Source: an uncultured Bacillota bacterium (GTDB lineage Bacteria > Bacillota_I > Bacilli_A > RF39 > UBA660). Taken from it: a stretch of 8,447 nucleotides of DNA. The notes beneath the pieces are model-generated. The model made no database searches and had not been told where the DNA came from. It saw nothing but the letters and a program-made list of their open reading frames with translations. The stretch spans positions 1 to 8,447 of the forward strand of contig CAMVNN010000029.1 in NCBI GenBank assembly GCA_947168865.1, given 5' to 3'. The first letter of the stretch is position 1, and each line of letters starts with the position of its first letter. Positions 1 through 5,303 of this stretch are shown piece by piece. A program made the position numbers and the translations under genes.

Positions 1-116
1 CTATCTCGATATTTATCAGGAGGAATGCAACTCATATTATTAGAGCAATATCTTAGCATTTTAATAAAATGCTCACCCTTTTTTTTGAAATTATAGCCGT
101 TCGCAACAATTTTTTT
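1..116 (+). pseudogene. Decayed tail of an ABC-transporter ATPase (putative)
   Basis: Frame 1 opens with the residues YLSGGMQ, the signature (C-loop) motif of ABC ATPases, but stops at the TAG at 94-96, far too early for a complete ATPase, and no Walker B follows in that frame. In another frame there are echoes of the expected next segments: RAIS at 42-53, as in the usual ARA(I/L)S stretch, then a TAG at 54-56, then LFFEIIAVRNN from about position 81, which resembles the Walker B/D-loop pattern LLLDEPTAALDN with the catalytic Asp lost. The signature and the later echoes are out of frame and separated by a stop. This fits a frameshifted remnant rather than a working gene. The LSGGMQ match is clear; the downstream alignment is made by eye and could be coincidence. 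The alternative is the unrelated C-terminal end of a gene lying to the left. Confidence 0.4.
55..86 (+). terminator. Possible hairpin terminator
   Basis: Perfect 8-base arms AGCATTTT (55-62) and AAAATGCT (66-73) flank an AAT loop, and eight T residues follow at 79-86. The five bases CACCC between stem and T-run are more than usual, and the stem is AT-rich, so termination may be weak. The ATG at 69-71 lies inside the right arm, which argues against it as a translation start. Confidence 0.3.
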
Positions 117-1247
117 GGTAAAACAACAGGAGATTACATAATCCCGATATCATCTATAATTATACTAGCAGTTATTTTTACATTTATACTTAAGGCATAT
201 AGAATGAGTATGCATAAAAATATGTATCAATATAAGAATGTTGCTTATCTTGGTATTTTGATTTTTTTAATATTCTCAATACTCGATCATATTTTATTAT
301 TATTCAATTATAATGGTTTGCTTCAGTCAATCACAACTATATTTGATATTGCTAATATTATTTCAATATTGATGCTACCCGTAGCATTTATTGTCTCTAT
401 TTTTGTCACTATAAATGGGATAATTTTAGTTAAAAAAGAGGGCTTCAGTTTTAAAAATTTACTTGGAATTCTTTTGGGAATCTTCTTATGTGTAATGACA
501 ATAATACCAGAAGCATTAAATATTTACTTGCAAACTCATTTGGATGTTATCGATGTTCATAACTTAAATGGAATTGGCTATGTTATTCAAATGTTTGTTG
601 AATCCTTAATTTATACTATAATTGCATATTTGGAATGTATTTTAATAGCAACTATTATTTTATCTGTAAAAGCTGCTAAACATATACCGAATTTTAATAA
701 AGACTATATTATAATTCTTGGTTGCATGATTGCAAAAGATGGTAGTTTAACTAAATTACTTAAATCAAGAGTTGATCGCGCAATTGAATTTAGAAATATG
801 CAAAAAGATAAGACAGGAAAAAGCTTGGTTTTTGTTCCTTCTGGTGGTCAAGGTTCTGATGAAGTAATTCCAGAAGGTGAAGCGATTAAAAACTATTTAG
901 TTGAACAAGGAATAAGTGAAAAAGATATTTTAGTTGAAAACAAATCTAAAAACACTTTAGAAAATTTAAAATTTTCAAGTAAACTTATCAATAATAAAAA
1001 AGCTAATATTGCTTTTTCAACAACTAATTTTCATGTTTTCAGAGCAGGTGTTACAGGAACTAATCTAGGTCTTAATTTAGAAGGAATAGGTAGTAAAACT
1101 AAAAGATATTTCTGGATAAATGCATTTATAAGAGAATTTGTTGCAACACTTTATGCTGAAAAAAAGAAACATATATTAGTAATCTTACTCTTGATTATAT
1201 TGATGATAATGATGGTTTCAATCGTTCATATATCGAATCAACTTTAG
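69..1247 (+). CDS. YdcF/SanA-family (DUF218) protein with N-terminal membrane helices
   Basis: The C-terminal part (about residues 212-345) is a DUF218 domain. It shows the opening strand YIIILG (213-218), the SGGQGSDE loop (258-265), E271, the motif ENKSKNTLEN (290-299) and TTNFHVFRA (318-326), then the KTKRYFWINAFIRE segment typical of Bacillota members. DUF218 proteins are Rossmann-like and some act in cell-envelope metabolism; the substrate here is unknown. About five hydrophobic segments precede it (roughly 24-43, 57-80, 91-120, 128-150, 170-200) and one follows (368-388), so it is an integral membrane protein. The ATG at 69 is the first in frame after a stop but sits in a hairpin and in sequence that looks like ABC-ATPase remnant, so the true start may be near 138 or at ATG 204. 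The stop TAG overlaps the ribosome binding site of the next gene, which begins 9 bases later, so the two are probably co-transcribed. Confidence 0.85.
   Translation: MLTLFFEIIAVRNNFFGKTTGDYIIPISSIIILAVIFTFILKAYRMSMHKNMYQYKNVAYLGILIFLIFSILDHILLLFNYNGLLQSITTIFDIANIISILMLPVAFIVSIFVTINGIILVKKEGFSFKNLLGILLGIFLCVMTIIPEALNIYLQTHLDVIDVHNLNGIGYVIQMFVESLIYTIIAYLECILIATIILSVKAAKHIPNFNKDYIIILGCMIAKDGSLTKLLKSRVDRAIEFRNMQKDKTGKSLVFVPSGGQGSDEVIPEGEAIKNYLVEQGISEKDILVENKSKNTLENLKFSSKLINNKKANIAFSTTNFHVFRAGVTGTNLGLNLEGIGSKTKRYFWINAFIREFVATLYAEKKKHILVILLLIILMIMMVSIVHISNQL
128..140 (+). promoter_or_regulatory. Ribosome binding site without a standard start codon
   Basis: AGGAG at 128-132 is the best Shine-Dalgarno sequence ahead of the YdcF-type gene. 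Five bases later, in the gene's frame, lies ATA (138-140) where ATG would be expected; the residues after it (IPISSIIIL and on) look like a natural first membrane helix. Either a rare ATA start is used, or the original start codon has mutated and translation begins elsewhere. Confidence 0.35.
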
Positions 1248-1256
1248 GAGGATTAT

Positions 1257-1700
1257 ATGAAAAAATTTTTGAAAGCAATTATTTTATCTATTAGTTCATT
1301 GTTATGCTTTGGTTGCACTAAAGAAATCGATAGTGATATTACTAGTCTTACATACAATATTGATAGGGGATTAGGTGGATATTGCACATATAGCATAGAA
1401 ACAGAAGAAAAAGTGATTTTTTCTAAAGAATGTGTTGGAATAGTTGATGCAGATATAAAAAAAGAGATAGATGAGTATCATTTAGATGAAATTAAGAAAA
1501 TCATAAATGAACATAAAATATATAAATGGAATGGTTTTGATAGATACAACAAATATGTTTTAGATGGAAGTGGATTTTCTTTAAACATTTATTATAAAAA
1601 TGGTAAGTCAATCATTGCTCATGGATATATGAGTTATCCTAATAATTATCATGAAAACTCAAAACATTTATTAGATTATCTTGAAAATTTGACCAAATAA
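1257..1700 (+). CDS. Small lipoprotein of unknown function
   Basis: A basic N-terminus (MKKFLK), a hydrophobic core and the sequence LLCFGC give a lipoprotein signal peptide, with C20 as the likely lipidated residue. The lipobox is imperfect: Cys at -3 and Phe at -2. The mature part of about 127 residues carries C43 and C59, which could form a disulfide outside the cell, and a motif-rich C-terminal half: KWNGFD (90-95), LDGSGFSLNIYY (102-113), AHGYMSYPNNY (121-131). This W-GFD / DG-FSL / G-YP-N pattern resembles small secreted proteins common in gut Bacillota, but I cannot name a family. AGGAGG at 1246-1251 is an excellent ribosome binding site, 5 bases from the ATG and overlapping the upstream stop. 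The gene most likely shares a transcript with the YdcF-type gene. No terminator follows it. Confidence 0.85.
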   Translation: MKKFLKAIILSISSLLCFGCTKEIDSDITSLTYNIDRGLGGYCTYSIETEEKVIFSKECVGIVDADIKKEIDEYHLDEIKKIINEHKIYKWNGFDRYNKYVLDGSGFSLNIYYKNGKSIIAHGYMSYPNNYHENSKHLLDYLENLTK

Positions 1701-1711
1701 TGATATATAAT
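1681..1711 (+). promoter_or_regulatory. Possible promoter for the next lipoprotein gene
   Basis: TTGAAA (1681-1686) lies inside the end of the preceding gene. TATATA (1704-1709) follows after a 17-base spacer, or TATAAT (1706-1711) after 19. It could give the next gene its own transcript, although read-through from upstream is also open. Confidence 0.33.
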
Positions 1712-1728
1712 TATTAGAAGGTAGGTTG

Positions 1729-2199
1729 ATGTCAGTGAAGAAAAGGTTTTTAGTTATAGTCATTCTATTGACTCTTTTCTTGGGGGTAGTTGGTTGTGGT
1801 AAAGAGAAGGAAAAAACTAAGGTTGTTCCAAACAAAAGTGAAACAAGCAATCCAGAAAATCAAAGTGAAGAGAATACTTCGGAAGATAATACTTCAGAAG
1901 CATATGATTATGAGTTATATACTGATGATAAAAAAATGGTATTTTTGGATGGTAATAAATACTCATTATATTATTATAGTGGTACCAAGATAACAGCTTA
2001 TCATGCTTACATAGATTATGAAACGGAAGAAGCTGCTAACGAAGCGTTAGCTAATTATACAAAACCAAAGAATGTTGATAAAGCTTATACAAAAGGTAGA
2101 TATTTAGTATTGGAATATAATAAAAGTGAGTACAAGGATTTAACTATCTATAAATTGAGAAATATGTATGGTGATTCTGAACAATTACAAGATAAGTAA
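1729..2199 (+). CDS. Small lipoprotein with acidic Ser/Glu linker
   Basis: Starting at ATG 1729 (156 residues), MSVKKRF is followed by a hydrophobic run and the lipobox VVGC, with C23 as the lipidated residue. A TTG at 1726 is also in frame, but the AGAAGG at 1716-1721 is better spaced for ATG 1729 (7 bases). After the Cys come a lysine-rich patch and a low-complexity acidic linker (about residues 39-57) with a repeated NTSE unit, which would hold the domain away from the membrane. The folded part of about 95 residues (YELYTDDKKMVFLDG onward) is rich in Tyr and beta-type segments and has an EEAANEALANY helix. It has no cysteine beyond the lipobox. I do not recognise the domain; a ligand-binding or surface role would be guesswork. 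The stop codon is built into the left arm of the following terminator. Confidence 0.85.
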   Translation: MSVKKRFLVIVILLTLFLGVVGCGKEKEKTKVVPNKSETSNPENQSEENTSEDNTSEAYDYELYTDDKKMVFLDGNKYSLYYYSGTKITAYHAYIDYETEEAANEALANYTKPKNVDKAYTKGRYLVLEYNKSEYKDLTIYKLRNMYGDSEQLQDK

Positions 2200-2220
2200 G
2201 GCTTAAAAAGCCTTTTTTCT
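2198..2220 (+). terminator. Rho-independent terminator
   Basis: Arms AAGGCTT (2198-2204) and AAGCCTT (2208-2214) surround an AAA loop, and further T residues follow (2215-2218). The stem begins within the TAA stop of the preceding lipoprotein gene. Confidence 0.8.
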
Positions 2221-2248
2221 TGCTTTAAAGTGCAAAAAATTATATAAT
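2220..2248 (+). promoter_or_regulatory. Promoter of the rhodanese/thioredoxin-like operon
   Basis: TTGCTT (2220-2225, three of six consensus bases) and a perfect TATAAT (2243-2248) are separated by 17 bases. It lies directly after the terminator of the previous unit and about 20 bases before the ATG at 2270, so the following pair is its own transcription unit. Confidence 0.55.
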
Positions 2249-2269
2249 TGATTAAAAGGTAGTGATTAT

Positions 2270-2962
2270 ATGAAAAAAAGCATCTTATTTGGAATTATTG
2301 GTTTAATCGTGGGAATATTAGTCGGATTTTTAATTTTTGGTTGTTCTAAAAATGAAAAAGAATTGGTAAAATTACCACTTCCAGAAGTAACTGGTGGCGA
2401 AAGAGGAATGCTTGGAATTGATAAGAATGTCAATGAAGAGACTCTTGACAATTATTTAGATCGCTCCGATGCTATCTATCGTGATATGCGTATGCTTAAA
2501 GATCCAGGAAATTATGAAGCAATTGGTGGAGATTCTTATCTTTCTGGAATTGTTAAAGGCTTTGAAGTTATTCCATATCCATATTTAACAGCTGTTAAAG
2601 GATTACCTGCAGAAGTTGGAGAATCTTATACGGGAAAAACATTATTTAGAGAAGGAAATGGTAAATATGTTCCTAATTACAAGGAATCAATGGAAATTTT
2701 AGAACATATTTTTCCAAAAGATAAAGTAATATTCTTAATGTGTGGTGGTGGCGGATATGCTGGCATGACTAAAAATTTACTTGTTTCTCTAGGTTGGGAT
2801 GAAACTAAGATATATAATACTGGTGGTTATTGGTATTATAATGGTAAGAATAATGTTCAAATAAAAAAAGAATTTAATGGTAAAGCATCATATGATTTTT
2901 GGAAGGTTATCTATCATGATATTGATTTTGACAATTTAACTGAGGTAGGACATGACTATTAA
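2270..2962 (+). CDS. Rhodanese-like domain lipoprotein
   Basis: The signal peptide MKKSILF, a long hydrophobic core and the lipobox IFGC place the lipidated Cys at C25. The mature protein matches a rhodanese fold: YRDMRMLKDPGNYEAIGG (about 70-87) is the first strand and the loop that introduces the domain, SGIVKGFEVIPYPYL (92-106) the second strand, and VIFLMCGGGGYAGM (153-166) the catalytic strand with C158 and its anion-binding loop. LLVSLGWDETKIYNTGGYWYY (170-190) is the closing helix and strand. Rhodaneses carry sulfur as a persulfide on this Cys or act in related thiol chemistry. C158 is the only non-lipobox Cys. The loop CGGGGYAG is glycine-rich and lacks the Arg common in thiosulfate sulfurtransferases, so the natural substrate is open. 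It is outside the membrane by its signal. Its last 11 bases overlap the thioredoxin-like gene, which implies coupled translation. Confidence 0.9.
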   Translation: MKKSILFGIIGLIVGILVGFLIFGCSKNEKELVKLPLPEVTGGERGMLGIDKNVNEETLDNYLDRSDAIYRDMRMLKDPGNYEAIGGDSYLSGIVKGFEVIPYPYLTAVKGLPAEVGESYTGKTLFREGNGKYVPNYKESMEILEHIFPKDKVIFLMCGGGGYAGMTKNLLVSLGWDETKIYNTGGYWYYNGKNNVQIKKEFNGKASYDFWKVIYHDIDFDNLTEVGHDY

Positions 2963-3419
2963 AAAAGTGGTTCCATTATTAATTATTCTACTTATAATTA
3001 CTGGTTGCGGATGTTCTAAAAAAGAAAATCAGGTAGATGATAGGATATATTTAAGTAGTAAATATTATAATAATGGTGGTGTTTATTTAGATATTAAAAG
3101 TGAAACCTTAAATGAACTTGAAAATGATAATTATGTGCTTTATACATATAATCCATATTGTACATTTGAAATTCCTTGTGATGAAATATTCAAAGTATTC
3201 ATGGAAAAATACAAAGTGTCGTTTTTATCAATGCCTTTCAGTGAGTTTAAAAAGACTAAATTCTATGAAAAGATTAAGTATGGACCTACTGTTATAATTG
3301 TTAGTAAAGAAAATGTATTAGCTTATTTAGATGCTAATTCAAACTTTGACTTAGTAAGATATCAAAAAGCTAATGCCTTTGAAACTTGGATAAAACAGTA
3401 TATATTTGTTAGTAAATAG
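2952..3419 (+). CDS. Thioredoxin-fold lipoprotein with a C-X5-C pair
   Basis: A short basic N-terminus, a hydrophobic core and ITGC give a lipoprotein signal with C19 as the lipid site; a further Cys is at 21. The mature domain follows the thioredoxin pattern: strand NYVLYTYNPYC (60-70), active region C70-TFEIP-C76, a helix (DEIFKVFMEKYK), strand VSFLSMPF (89-96), then KYGPTVIIV (109-117) with P112 in the position of the cis-proline, and a last strand NVLAYLD. The canonical C-X2-C is replaced by C-X5-C, so ordinary disulfide exchange may be altered, or the cysteines may bind metal or form a structural bridge. GAGGTAGGA just before the ATG is the ribosome binding site and lies inside the rhodanese-like gene. 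The shared operon and shared lipid anchoring suggest joint work on thiols or sulfur at the outer face of the membrane (inference). Confidence 0.85.
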   Translation: MTIKKVVPLLIILLIITGCGCSKKENQVDDRIYLSSKYYNNGGVYLDIKSETLNELENDNYVLYTYNPYCTFEIPCDEIFKVFMEKYKVSFLSMPFSEFKKTKFYEKIKYGPTVIIVSKENVLAYLDANSNFDLVRYQKANAFETWIKQYIFVSK

Positions 3420-3443
3420 AAGCACTCGCGTGAGTGCTTTTGT
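3420..3443 (+). terminator. Rho-independent terminator
   Basis: AAGCACTC (3420-3427) and GAGTGCTT (3432-3439) pair around the loop GCGT, with T residues following. It closes the rhodanese/thioredoxin-like operon. Its T-run overlaps the -35 element of the next promoter. Confidence 0.85.
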
Positions 3444-3467
3444 TATTTTTTTAGCATATGATATAAT
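3440..3467 (+). promoter_or_regulatory. Extended -10 promoter of the HTH regulator gene
   Basis: TTGTTA (3440-3445) and TATAAT (3462-3467) have a 16-base spacer, and TG at 3459-3460 makes TGATATAAT, an extended -10 element. The expected transcript start near 3474 leaves a leader of about 85 bases. Confidence 0.6.
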
Positions 3468-3485
3468 TATGTTAAGAAAACGGGC

Positions 3486-3518
3486 GCGATTTCCAAGAAA
3501 AATTGGTGGAATAAAATC
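3486..3518 (+). promoter_or_regulatory. Structured leader or operator ahead of the HTH gene
   Basis: GATTTCCA (3488-3495) can pair with TGGAA (3508-3512) plus AATC (3515-3518) across a small bulge; alternatively CCAA and TTGG form a short stem around GAAAAA. Just before it, CGGGCGCG (3481-3488) is the most GC-rich run in an otherwise AT-rich gap. It may be an operator for the adjacent regulator or an RNA leader structure. No known riboswitch class is recognisable. Confidence 0.3.
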
Positions 3519-3557
3519 ACTTATTTTAATAGAATTGTAAGTGAAAGGGATGAAATT

Positions 3558-4136
3558 ATGGAAATAGGAAATAAAATATTAGAATTAAGGAAGAAAAATA
3601 ACATTACTCAAGAGGAGCTTGCTGAAAAAGTAGGGGTTTCACGTCAAACAATCAGCAAATGGGAACTAGGTGAAACAGCACCTGATTTAAAGCAAGCAAA
3701 AGAATTATCAAAGATATTTAATGTTAGTTTAGATGAATTAGTTGATAATGATTTAAAAGAAGTATTAACTGAGAAAGTATCTAATACTGAAAAACTATCA
3801 GGATTAATTTTAAAAATTTTGAAATTTTTTGGTATTGCCATTATAGTTTTTCTTATCTTAATAATTGCTGCATTTATATTGCTAGTTGCTATTAGAAAAA
3901 ATAGAAACGAAGGAAGAATTATTGAAAAAAGTATTACTTGTAATCTTCATGATAAAGAGTATTCATATGGTTTCAGATTTTATGAAGAAACAGGTAATAT
4001 ACTTGAAGCAGGTGGCGATGGTTATTTTGCTAATATTACCGATCTTGATAAATACGGAGATGCTTATGTTGCAATTGATAAAATCGATGCTTATGTAAAA
4101 GATCGTGGTGGTAGTTGTGAAGTAAAAGATAAGTAA
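3558..4136 (+). CDS. Membrane-anchored HTH (XRE-type) regulator with an outer domain
   Basis: Residues 5-61 form a Cro/C1-type helix-turn-helix: ILELRKKNNITQEELAEKVG then VSRQTISKWELG, with the recognition helix around 28-36, and NVSLDELV at the end. A polar linker leads to one long hydrophobic segment (about 83-111) followed by RKNRN, so the DNA-binding part is inside and residues 113-192 outside. The outer domain has short repeated-looking strands (YGFRFYEE, GNILEAGGDGYF, YGDAYVAIDKIDAYV) and exactly two cysteines, C128 and C187, the only ones in the protein; a disulfide is possible. This is a one-component layout that could couple an outside signal directly to transcription. AAAGGG at 3544-3549, 8 bases before the ATG, sets the start. 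The stop is inside the terminator stem. The target genes are unknown; the redox-type operon upstream or the membrane protein downstream are candidates by position only. Confidence 0.9.
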   Translation: MEIGNKILELRKKNNITQEELAEKVGVSRQTISKWELGETAPDLKQAKELSKIFNVSLDELVDNDLKEVLTEKVSNTEKLSGLILKILKFFGIAIIVFLILIIAAFILLVAIRKNRNEGRIIEKSITCNLHDKEYSYGFRFYEETGNILEAGGDGYFANITDLDKYGDAYVAIDKIDAYVKDRGGSCEVKDK

Positions 4137-4159
4137 ACTTTAAAAGTTTACTTATTTTT
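4131..4159 (+). terminator. Rho-independent terminator
   Basis: A perfect 10-base stem, AAGTAAACTT (4131-4140) with AAGTTTACTT (4144-4153), is followed by A and a T-run. The TAA stop of the HTH gene (4134-4136) is in the left arm. Confidence 0.8.
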
Positions 4160-4167
4160 GTTACAAT
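4139..4167 (+). promoter_or_regulatory. Weak candidate promoter overlapping the terminator
   Basis: TTTAAA (4139-4144) and TACAAT (4162-4167) are 17 bases apart. This would give a leader of only about 10 bases before ATG 4183, and the -35 lies in the terminator stem. Read-through from the HTH gene is the alternative. Confidence 0.3.
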
Positions 4168-4182
4168 TAAATTGGTGATAAT

Positions 4183-4782
4183 ATGAAAAAATATTCTCCT
4201 TTAATTATTGCAATAATAAGTGTCATAATAAGATTTATATATTTTTGGTTTCATGATGAAATATATGATTCAATACTTATATTTTTGTTTCCTTTTATTG
4301 CAATTTTATTTTTAGTGCTTCCAACGATTTCTTTATGGCAGAGTTTTGAAAGATTACCTAAAGATCGTAGTTGGTTCAATATATCAGCAGCAATCATATC
4401 AATATTTTCAATAATTATGTTTTTTATTATTCCCTTTAGAACTTTAAAAACAAAAGCTGATATTAAATTTTATGAAAGAGATATGCTTAAAATAGTTGAA
4501 CATGTTAAAAATAATGACTGGGAAGATGATGGAATAGGGAATATTACATTACCAAAAGATTTTAAATATTTATCTAATAGTGGTCAAGTGACAGTTCTTA
4601 AAAATGATTCTGAAGGTCAAGTTATTATTTTCTGGGTCTATCGTGGTATGTTATCTGGTTCAACAGAACTTATTTATTCAAGTGGTGGTGAAAAAATGAT
4701 TAAAGATAATGAGACAGGACACCCAATTACAAGCATTGAAAGAGTGAAAGATAATTGGTATTATGTAGAAACTGATTATTAA
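4183..4782 (+). CDS. Three-helix membrane protein with an outer C-terminal domain
   Basis: Hydrophobic segments at about 6-23, 29-52 and 65-86 are followed by a soluble domain of about 110 residues. With three helices and a lysine-rich start (MKKY), the N-terminus is probably inside and the domain outside. The domain has a helix (FYERDMLKIVEHVKNNDW, 96-113), then GIGNITLPKDFKYLSNSGQVTVL, VIIFWVYRGMLSGSTELIYSS (137-157) and the closing DNWYYVETDY. This resembles small outer domains of hypothetical membrane proteins in gut Bacillota; I cannot name the family and no catalytic motif is evident. There is no cysteine. The start has only a weak GGTG ribosome binding site. The gene follows the HTH regulator by 46 bases and may be its partner, but a terminator lies between them. 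It ends in a bidirectional terminator shared with the reverse gene. Confidence 0.8.
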   Translation: MKKYSPLIIAIISVIIRFIYFWFHDEIYDSILIFLFPFIAILFLVLPTISLWQSFERLPKDRSWFNISAAIISIFSIIMFFIIPFRTLKTKADIKFYERDMLKIVEHVKNNDWEDDGIGNITLPKDFKYLSNSGQVTVLKNDSEGQVIIFWVYRGMLSGSTELIYSSGGEKMIKDNETGHPITSIERVKDNWYYVETDY

Positions 4783-4823
4783 AAAAGACTATAGATAATC
4801 TTTATAAATTTCTATAGTCTTTT
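4783..4823. terminator. Bidirectional terminator between convergent genes
   Basis: A perfect 13-base stem joins AAAAGACTATAGA (4783-4795) to TCTATAGTCTTTT (4811-4823) around a 15-base loop. A-rich sequence on the left and T-rich on the right give a T-tail on both strands. It encodes the last codons and stop of the reverse gene (stop at 4789-4791) and starts one base after the forward stop. Confidence 0.85.
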
Positions 4824-5226
4824 CTTGAAATTTTAAGAATTTAGTAGCAAAATCTAATTCATCTTTTGTCACATCTTTTTCATAGGCTTTAATTTTTTTA
4901 GTCATTTCAATTGTTCCCATGGAAATACCTCTTATTAGCATGTCAGCTAAGGCAGAGTCACTGTTATCACTTGAAACTTCTTTGCTTATTCCCATTTTAG
5001 CCATCATCTTAGCCATTATTCCATTTTCTTTTATTTCAGCATTGTCTTTTTCAAGCATATCTTTAGCTTTACACTTAAATCCTTCATACTCTTTAAGTGT
5101 ATCTTCTAAAGAAGATTTAATTTTATTATCTTTGTTTTTTAAATCAGTTAATAATTTAGATACTGTATATGTACCCATTTCAGCATCTTTATAGATGTGT
5201 AATAAAAGTTCATTTTTTTCTTTCAT
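4789..5226 (-). CDS. Small all-helical (ferritin-like bundle?) protein
   Basis: The protein has no signal peptide or membrane helix and is made of long charged amphipathic helices, as expected for a cytoplasmic four-helix bundle. Recognisable patches are LLHIYKDAEMGTYTVSKLL (8-26), a Met/Lys-rich middle (IMAKMMAKMGI, 70-80), and SDSALADMLIRGISMGTIEMTKKI (89-112), followed by a last helix FATKFLKFQEKTIEIYKDYL. The paired EMG / SMG motifs and the DSALADMLIRG segment resemble a conserved hypothetical family of Clostridia and Bacilli with a DUF2383- or ferritin-like appearance. I do not see a convincing di-iron E-x-x-H pair, so metal binding is not supported. AAGGATG upstream of the ATG (complement of 5232-5238) fits as ribosome binding site. 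It is a single-gene reverse unit with no clear -35, though TATAAT-like sequence lies at 5242-5247. Confidence 0.85.
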   Translation of the reverse strand: MKEKNELLLHIYKDAEMGTYTVSKLLTDLKNKDNKIKSSLEDTLKEYEGFKCKAKDMLEKDNAEIKENGIMAKMMAKMGISKEVSSDNSDSALADMLIRGISMGTIEMTKKIKAYEKDVTKDELDFATKFLKFQEKTIEIYKDYL

Positions 5227-5275
5227 AAAATCATCCTTTCTATTATAATATGTTCTAAAATCATTATTTTATTTA

Positions 5276-5284
5276 TGTTATAAT
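5276..5284 (+). promoter_or_regulatory. Extended -10 promoter of the unknown gene pair
   Basis: TGTTATAAT is a perfect extended -10 element; no good -35 lies at the matching distance, as is often seen with extended -10 promoters. The transcript would start near 5291, just ahead of the GAAGG (5293-5297) ribosome binding site. Confidence 0.55.
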
Positions 5285-5303
5285 AAAAAAAAGAAGGTAT
5301 TAT

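Noticed and set aside
1842..1902. Short repeats (NTSE units) in the second lipoprotein as a phase-variable repeat
   Set aside because: The copies are few, imperfect and in frame in a low-complexity linker; no simple tandem DNA repeat that would slip is present.
3495..3518. GGTGGAAT-like sequence as a T-box antiterminator
   Set aside because: It lacks the conserved ACCGCG part, a specifier stem and a following terminator, and the downstream gene is not an amino-acid gene.
3469..3540. A 23-codon frame (MLRKRARFPRK...) ahead of the HTH gene
   Set aside because: Its ATG lies 2 bases after the -10 box, before the expected transcript start, and it has no ribosome binding site.
3644..3841. Reverse-strand frame within the HTH gene
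   Set aside because: It is the antisense of a clear HTH coding region and has no ribosome binding site or recognisable protein features.
4919..5194. Forward frame opposite the helical-bundle gene
   Set aside because: The hydrophobic Ser/Leu-rich translation is what the antisense of a Lys/Glu-rich helical protein gives; the reverse gene has the better start, terminator and family resemblance.
4789..5226. Di-iron ferritin-like enzyme
   Set aside because: The helical bundle character is likely, but no E-x-x-H ligand pairs are visible, so an enzymatic call was not made.
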